This document shows, piece by piece, positions 60,110-64,000 of a stretch of DNA of 64,000 bases. The stretch spans positions 1,653,560 through 1,717,559 of the forward strand of contig JXTC01000017.1 of assembly GCA_002914845.1 (NCBI GenBank), read 5' to 3'. The position numbers were made by a program, and so were the translations under genes. The DNA is from Trema orientale. Taxonomy: Eukaryota > Streptophyta > Magnoliopsida > Rosales > Cannabaceae. How positions within the stretch are numbered: position 1 is the first letter of the stretch; the number at the start of each line of letters is the position of its first letter. The notes beneath the pieces were generated by a model. It ran no database searches, was not told the DNA's origin, and worked only from the letters and a program-made list of their open reading frames with translations.

Positions 60110-61559
60110 CCAAAAAAAAAAATATTGATTCTCGTGAGAATCCATAGTACACGTTAATTTATGCAAAAATATCAATAAAGGTTAACTTGATCTTAATCCA
60201 ACCCACGGTTTGCCACCGGATGAGACATCGAATTTTCGTAATTGACAAAAAAAAAGTTAATCAAAGTTTTTTTTTATTTTCATATAGTTAAAAGGAATTA
60301 AAGAGAAAAAACCCTTTCGCATTTTGTTATCAGGCTATCAGCTTTAAAGATGATAGAAGAACAAGTAAATGCAACTGTTTTCAAGGCAGTTATTGTACTT
60401 AAATGACAAGAATTACAAATTCTATATTATTACTAGAAGTCTGGAATGAAATTCATTAAGCTTGGAGCTCTATGGTTTTTTTTTTTTTTTTTTATGTCCT
60501 TAAAACGAAAAAAGAAGATCAATAATAATCATACTGTCTATTAGCAATTTTTTCTTAAAATTTATCATCAATAACTAGACAACCAGAACCCTTTCTGCAC
60601 ACATATCTCCTAAATTTTCTCATCAACAAGTCAAAGCTTTGCTTTAATTATTTTATTCTAATTTTGAAGGAAACAATCAAGCTTATTATACCCTTTTAGA
60701 ATTAATATTACAAAAATAATTTAAAAAAATCATGATAAGAAATAAGATGTCTTCTTTTAACCTTCCTGAAGTGATATGTACTATTGTCCTAAACAACTCT
60801 ATATAATCATCGATCTACCTCATTATTATTGGCTATTGCATATATAACTACACAATAAATTTCTCATTTTTAGGCATAATACACTGATTTTCATTTTTCA
60901 GTATATGAATTTATGACTGCCCATACGAACACCTAAAAGCCAGCTATAGCGGGTCACAAAGAAATTTATAACGTCAAGTGGCCGTACATTGATATATCCA
61001 CCCATTTTTATGGGTTCTTCATTACTACTTTAAACCATATTGTAGTCATAATATGCAAGTATATAATCGCCATATTAATTAGTTTGTCCCTTAGTATTAA
61101 AACAAGGGTACTGTCAGTTGATCTCTGATTTTTCACTCATTGTAATTTAGTCCTTAAGAAATTTTCTTCACGTTTAAGTCCTTAAATTCTAATACTGAAA
61201 AAACGGTTTTTACATATTTTTATTTTTCCCCTTCCGATGTTAGTTGCAAATTACTAGCTTCTTCTGGCTAGCCTACGTAGAATTAAATTCACATGCATTG
61301 CACGTGCATGCGAATTTTGCAAGGGTGGGAAAAAACAAAATACAAGAAAAGACCTTCTCCCTATTTCTCTGTTCCTTCTTCCGGTTACCGGCTGGTCACT
61401 TGCATTATAGCAGCCACGTGGGTCAGTCGCCATTAAGAAGATCGATGTGAAGGTCACTTTATTCTCCCTCTTCTTTTCGATTGCCATTAAGAAAAGGAAC
61501 AACGAAAGATTGAAAGGTCCATCATGGAAGAAACCTTACATGGCTTCCAAGGTCGCCCA
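60110..61559. other. AT-rich intergenic DNA, no gene seen
   Basis: Homopolymer runs (for example T run 60476-60493) and a small repeated CCATTAAGAA phrase around 61430-61490. No coding or RNA gene supported. Confidence 0.4.
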
Positions 61560-62051
61560 TGTTGGGAAATTTATTAATTTCCTATTGGTCCCCATATTTA
61601 AATTAATTATGTTGTGGCCATATTATTTCATATAGATCATACCTAGTGATATAATTAAGTTGGGTCAAAAATATCCATCTAGATATTGAGAAAAATATGG
61701 ATACTTAGATAGACGACTCAGTTAGATTTTGATGAATATCCTAACTATGTCGTATATATAGTCACTTATTCGGGTTATGGTCCCCATATCAAAAATTATA
61801 CATGAGTTCTTCTCTCTCAACTACCATCACTAAAAAGAGAAATCTATTGAGTAGACTTTTAGAGTTTTGGCTATAGAAGATCTTTGGCCCTCAAGCTCTC
61901 ACACTCGAAATGCTTCTATAATCGTGATCAAGTCCTCAACCGAATTTCGTTGTAGACATAAGTATTCTCAACAACCTAATTCCTGATAATTTGATATGAA
62001 CTGTCCTTAGGATTATGTTAAATTTATTCAATCCTTAATTATATTGTAACA
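61560..62051 (+). mobile_element. 5' LTR of a degenerate LTR retrotransposon
   Basis: TGTTGGGAAATTTATTAATTT to TTGTAACA (492 bp), followed after two bases by TGGTATCAGAACA (62054-62066), a near match to the plant tRNA-Met primer-binding site TGGTATCAGAGC. A diverged copy of the 3' ~280 bp occurs at about 62815-63045 in the same orientation, perhaps a truncated 3' LTR. No gag-pol domain remains between them. Confidence 0.65.
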
Positions 62052-62053
62052 AG

Positions 62054-62066
62054 TGGTATCAGAACA
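62054..62066 (+). other. tRNA-Met-type primer-binding site
   Basis: TGGTATCAGAACA two bases after the LTR end; one or two changes from the usual plant PBS. Marks the start of the internal region of the element. Confidence 0.7.
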
Positions 62067-62814
62067 GGATCTTATGATAAATCATGCATGTCTCTAGTTT
62101 TCAATATCTTTTCTTATATGGCGTTCTAGGTTTTGATTTAACATATATGATTTTGTGAATTTACGTAATTTTATTAAGATCGATGTGAATATTTGAAGGT
62201 TAAATTATGGGTTTTGGGTCGTAAAGTATAAAGTTTAGGGTTAATAATTAGCTAAAAATCGCATCGGAGTCGAGTTACTTAACATTAAAATCGGATAATT
62301 ACTATTATGGCGAATTGCCTCAGTGCCATGGTGCACCACAGTGCCCAACTCTAGAAAATCAGTGTCATGGCACCCGAGTTCGAGTTTGAGAACTTTCTTT
62401 TTTTTTTTTTTTTTTGTCTGCGCCGCGATGCTGGATTTCTGGCAACGCAACACTGGCTCGTCCAGCAACAAAGGTCATTTTTTATGACCTAATTAAAGAT
62501 TTTAGTCCTTTTAGGTAGAATTGGGTCTTGTTTTACTTAATTTAAGGGGTTCCAATCTAAAACTTGACTAATTAAGTTTAATTATCTCAACCTACTTTAT
62601 GAACGACCCACGTTTTTATCCGTTGAAAACTATATTCTATTTAAGAGTTAATAAAAGTGTATAAACTCAGCTGATCAATCGTTTTCTTGTGCATTGAAAA
62701 TTTTAGGTTATAATTTTTGGCCATTTTGGTTGATTTTCTTTGCACAACTTGTCTTGTATTCTGAAATTAATGAGTTGAAATAACACATTACCAAAGTAAT
62801 CTCTATTATCTTAT

Positions 62815-63045
62815 AAGCTCTTCTCTCTTAGCCATCATCACTAAAGAGAGAAATCAATTGAACAGACTTTTAGAGCTTTAGCTATGGAAGATCTTTGACC
62901 CCTAAGCTCTCACACTCAAAATGCTTTGGTAATATCGTGATCAAGTCCTCAGCCAAATTTTGCTACGGACTCAACAACCCAATTCCTGACAATTTGATAT
63001 AAATGGTCTTTAAGATTGTGTTAGGTTTCTTCAATCCTTAATTTT
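62815..63045 (+). repeat. Diverged partial copy of the LTR at 61560
   Basis: Shares CTTCTCTCT...CATCACTAAA, AGCTCTCACACTC.AAATGCTT, GTGATCAAGTCCTCA and CAATCCTTAATT with 61805-62045. No TG start is recognisable, so it is truncated at its 5' side. Confidence 0.65.
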
Positions 63046-63799
63046 GTTCTAAAAGCCCAAATTTAGTACGTGGTGATTATATTTTTAAAAATTTTAAAAA
63101 TAGTCGAGGATTTTGTTTTGGGGCTTTCATCTTTTTTTATGAAGAAAAAATTTTAGTTTAATATCTTTTCCGTAAAATTAAAGAAAAAACGACTTTGTGA
63201 ACAAAAAAATGTTAAACACTCATTATATCCTGAGTAATGTGTCACATACAGAGTACAACGTTTAAATTTAACATCCACAAACAATTGCAAGTCAAGTGGT
63301 ATTCACGGCTAGTTTGAAGCGAAAGCAATTTACGAAACCCTAAGCTAAAAGAATTAACCAAACGATATATGTGAAATCTTATTTGGTTGGTATGAAACTT
63401 TTGAAGGAAACCAAATCAAACAACTAGGCGATTTGATCATTTTGGATGTATGGGCCCAATACTTTTGAACATTTCTTGCATATCCTACTGCTTTAAACAT
63501 ATAATCTTCTTTTAATTTAAAGTTATAATTTACCATCTATTTTATATAAATTCCAACATAATTAAAAGTCAAACTTCACTACAAACAACAATAGACAACT
63601 TGTCTTCTAAACTAGCTAAACGCAAAAAGAAAAAGTTATAATCCAATAAATATAAATGAGTTTATAATTCAAAAGGCTATAAAAAGTTTTGAAAGAAATA
63701 TATACAGTCGATTCATAAATTTTATCAGTTTTGTTTAATAGGTTTGACGGCATGATTTGATTAGTCGTTTCGTACACTAAAAAATTATTAACCAAATCT

Positions 63800-64000
63800 A
63801 GGGGTGTTCAAAAAAACTGGTGCACCGCGGAAACCGGCCGCACCGCACCGCACCGAAACCGGCGGTTTTTTTTAATATACGGTCGGTGATGGTTTAGAAA
63901 ATTGTCAAACCGAGCGGTGCGGTGCGGTTTGCGGTTTTAGCCGAATTTTTGCGGTTTCAAACCGAACCGGCCGAGAATATGTAATGTGTATATTTTTGTT
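63800..64000. mobile_element. GC-rich repeat with ACCG/CGGT words, runs off the window
   Basis: Starts near TAGGGGTGTTCAAAAAAACTG and contains CCGCACCGCACCGCACCG and its complement CGGTGCGGTGCGG. This resembles widespread plant elements rich in AAACCGAACCG words, often classed as hAT-type non-autonomous elements. The right end is outside the window. Confidence 0.5.

Noticed and set aside
61244-61635. Overlapping short frames at 61.2-61.6 kb
   Set aside because: No start context, domain or splice partners; adjacent to a transposon LTR.

Overview
This window is nuclear DNA from a flowering plant, most likely a eudicot. It is AT-rich, with long gene-poor stretches full of small transposon relics. 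It holds five recognisable protein genes: four contain plant-type introns and the fifth is an intronless RING-H2 gene of a plant-specific family. I cannot name the species. One ambiguous base (n) lies at 19930.

Genes, left to right: (1) an ALG8-type ER glucosyltransferase, minus strand, 4 exons, 6402-9544; (2) an intronless ATL-family RING-H2 E3 ubiquitin ligase resembling ATL4, plus strand, 22859-23893; (3) a small secreted, probably GPI-anchored cysteine-rich protein, minus strand, 2 exons, 36721-39566; (4) the chloroplast 10-kDa co-chaperonin CPN10, plus strand, 7 exons, 40625-43702; (5) a TGD4-like plastid-envelope protein, minus strand, 5 exons, 51057-54881. Every exon join was checked by hand for reading frame. 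All introns are GT-AG except one GC-AG intron in the TGD4-like gene. The genes do not form a pathway: they serve ER N-glycosylation, ubiquitination, the cell surface, plastid protein folding and plastid lipid transfer. From memory, the same set (TGD4-like, CPN10, ALG8, and an ATL4 next to the second CPN10) is clustered in Arabidopsis, so this looks like an old conserved block expanded by transposons.

Between the genes: a truncated LTR element with a PBS-like site (2319-3560); three solo or lone LTRs (4391-5170; 13649-14462 with TSD TATAC; 33368-35227 with TSD CACCA); two MULE-like MITEs with perfect 9-bp target duplications (11734-11917, 20797-20948); several other hairpin or hAT-like MITEs; a 1.3-kb fold-back element with ~350-bp arms (45042-46343); a degenerate array of ~125-bp units with an inverted counterpart (29330-31505); a direct-repeat region (56045-58200); an LTR with a tRNA-Met-type PBS (61560-62066); and a decayed plastid trnP-UGG insertion (about 29030-29200).

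The possible regulatory signals of most interest are a dense cluster of the 7-mer AAACGAC in the divergent promoter between the GPI-protein gene and CPN10, echoed upstream of ALG8, and a heat-shock-element-like site plus two G-boxes just upstream of CPN10. I found no CRISPR array, operon or clearly new multi-gene system; the novelty here is in repeats and promoter motifs.
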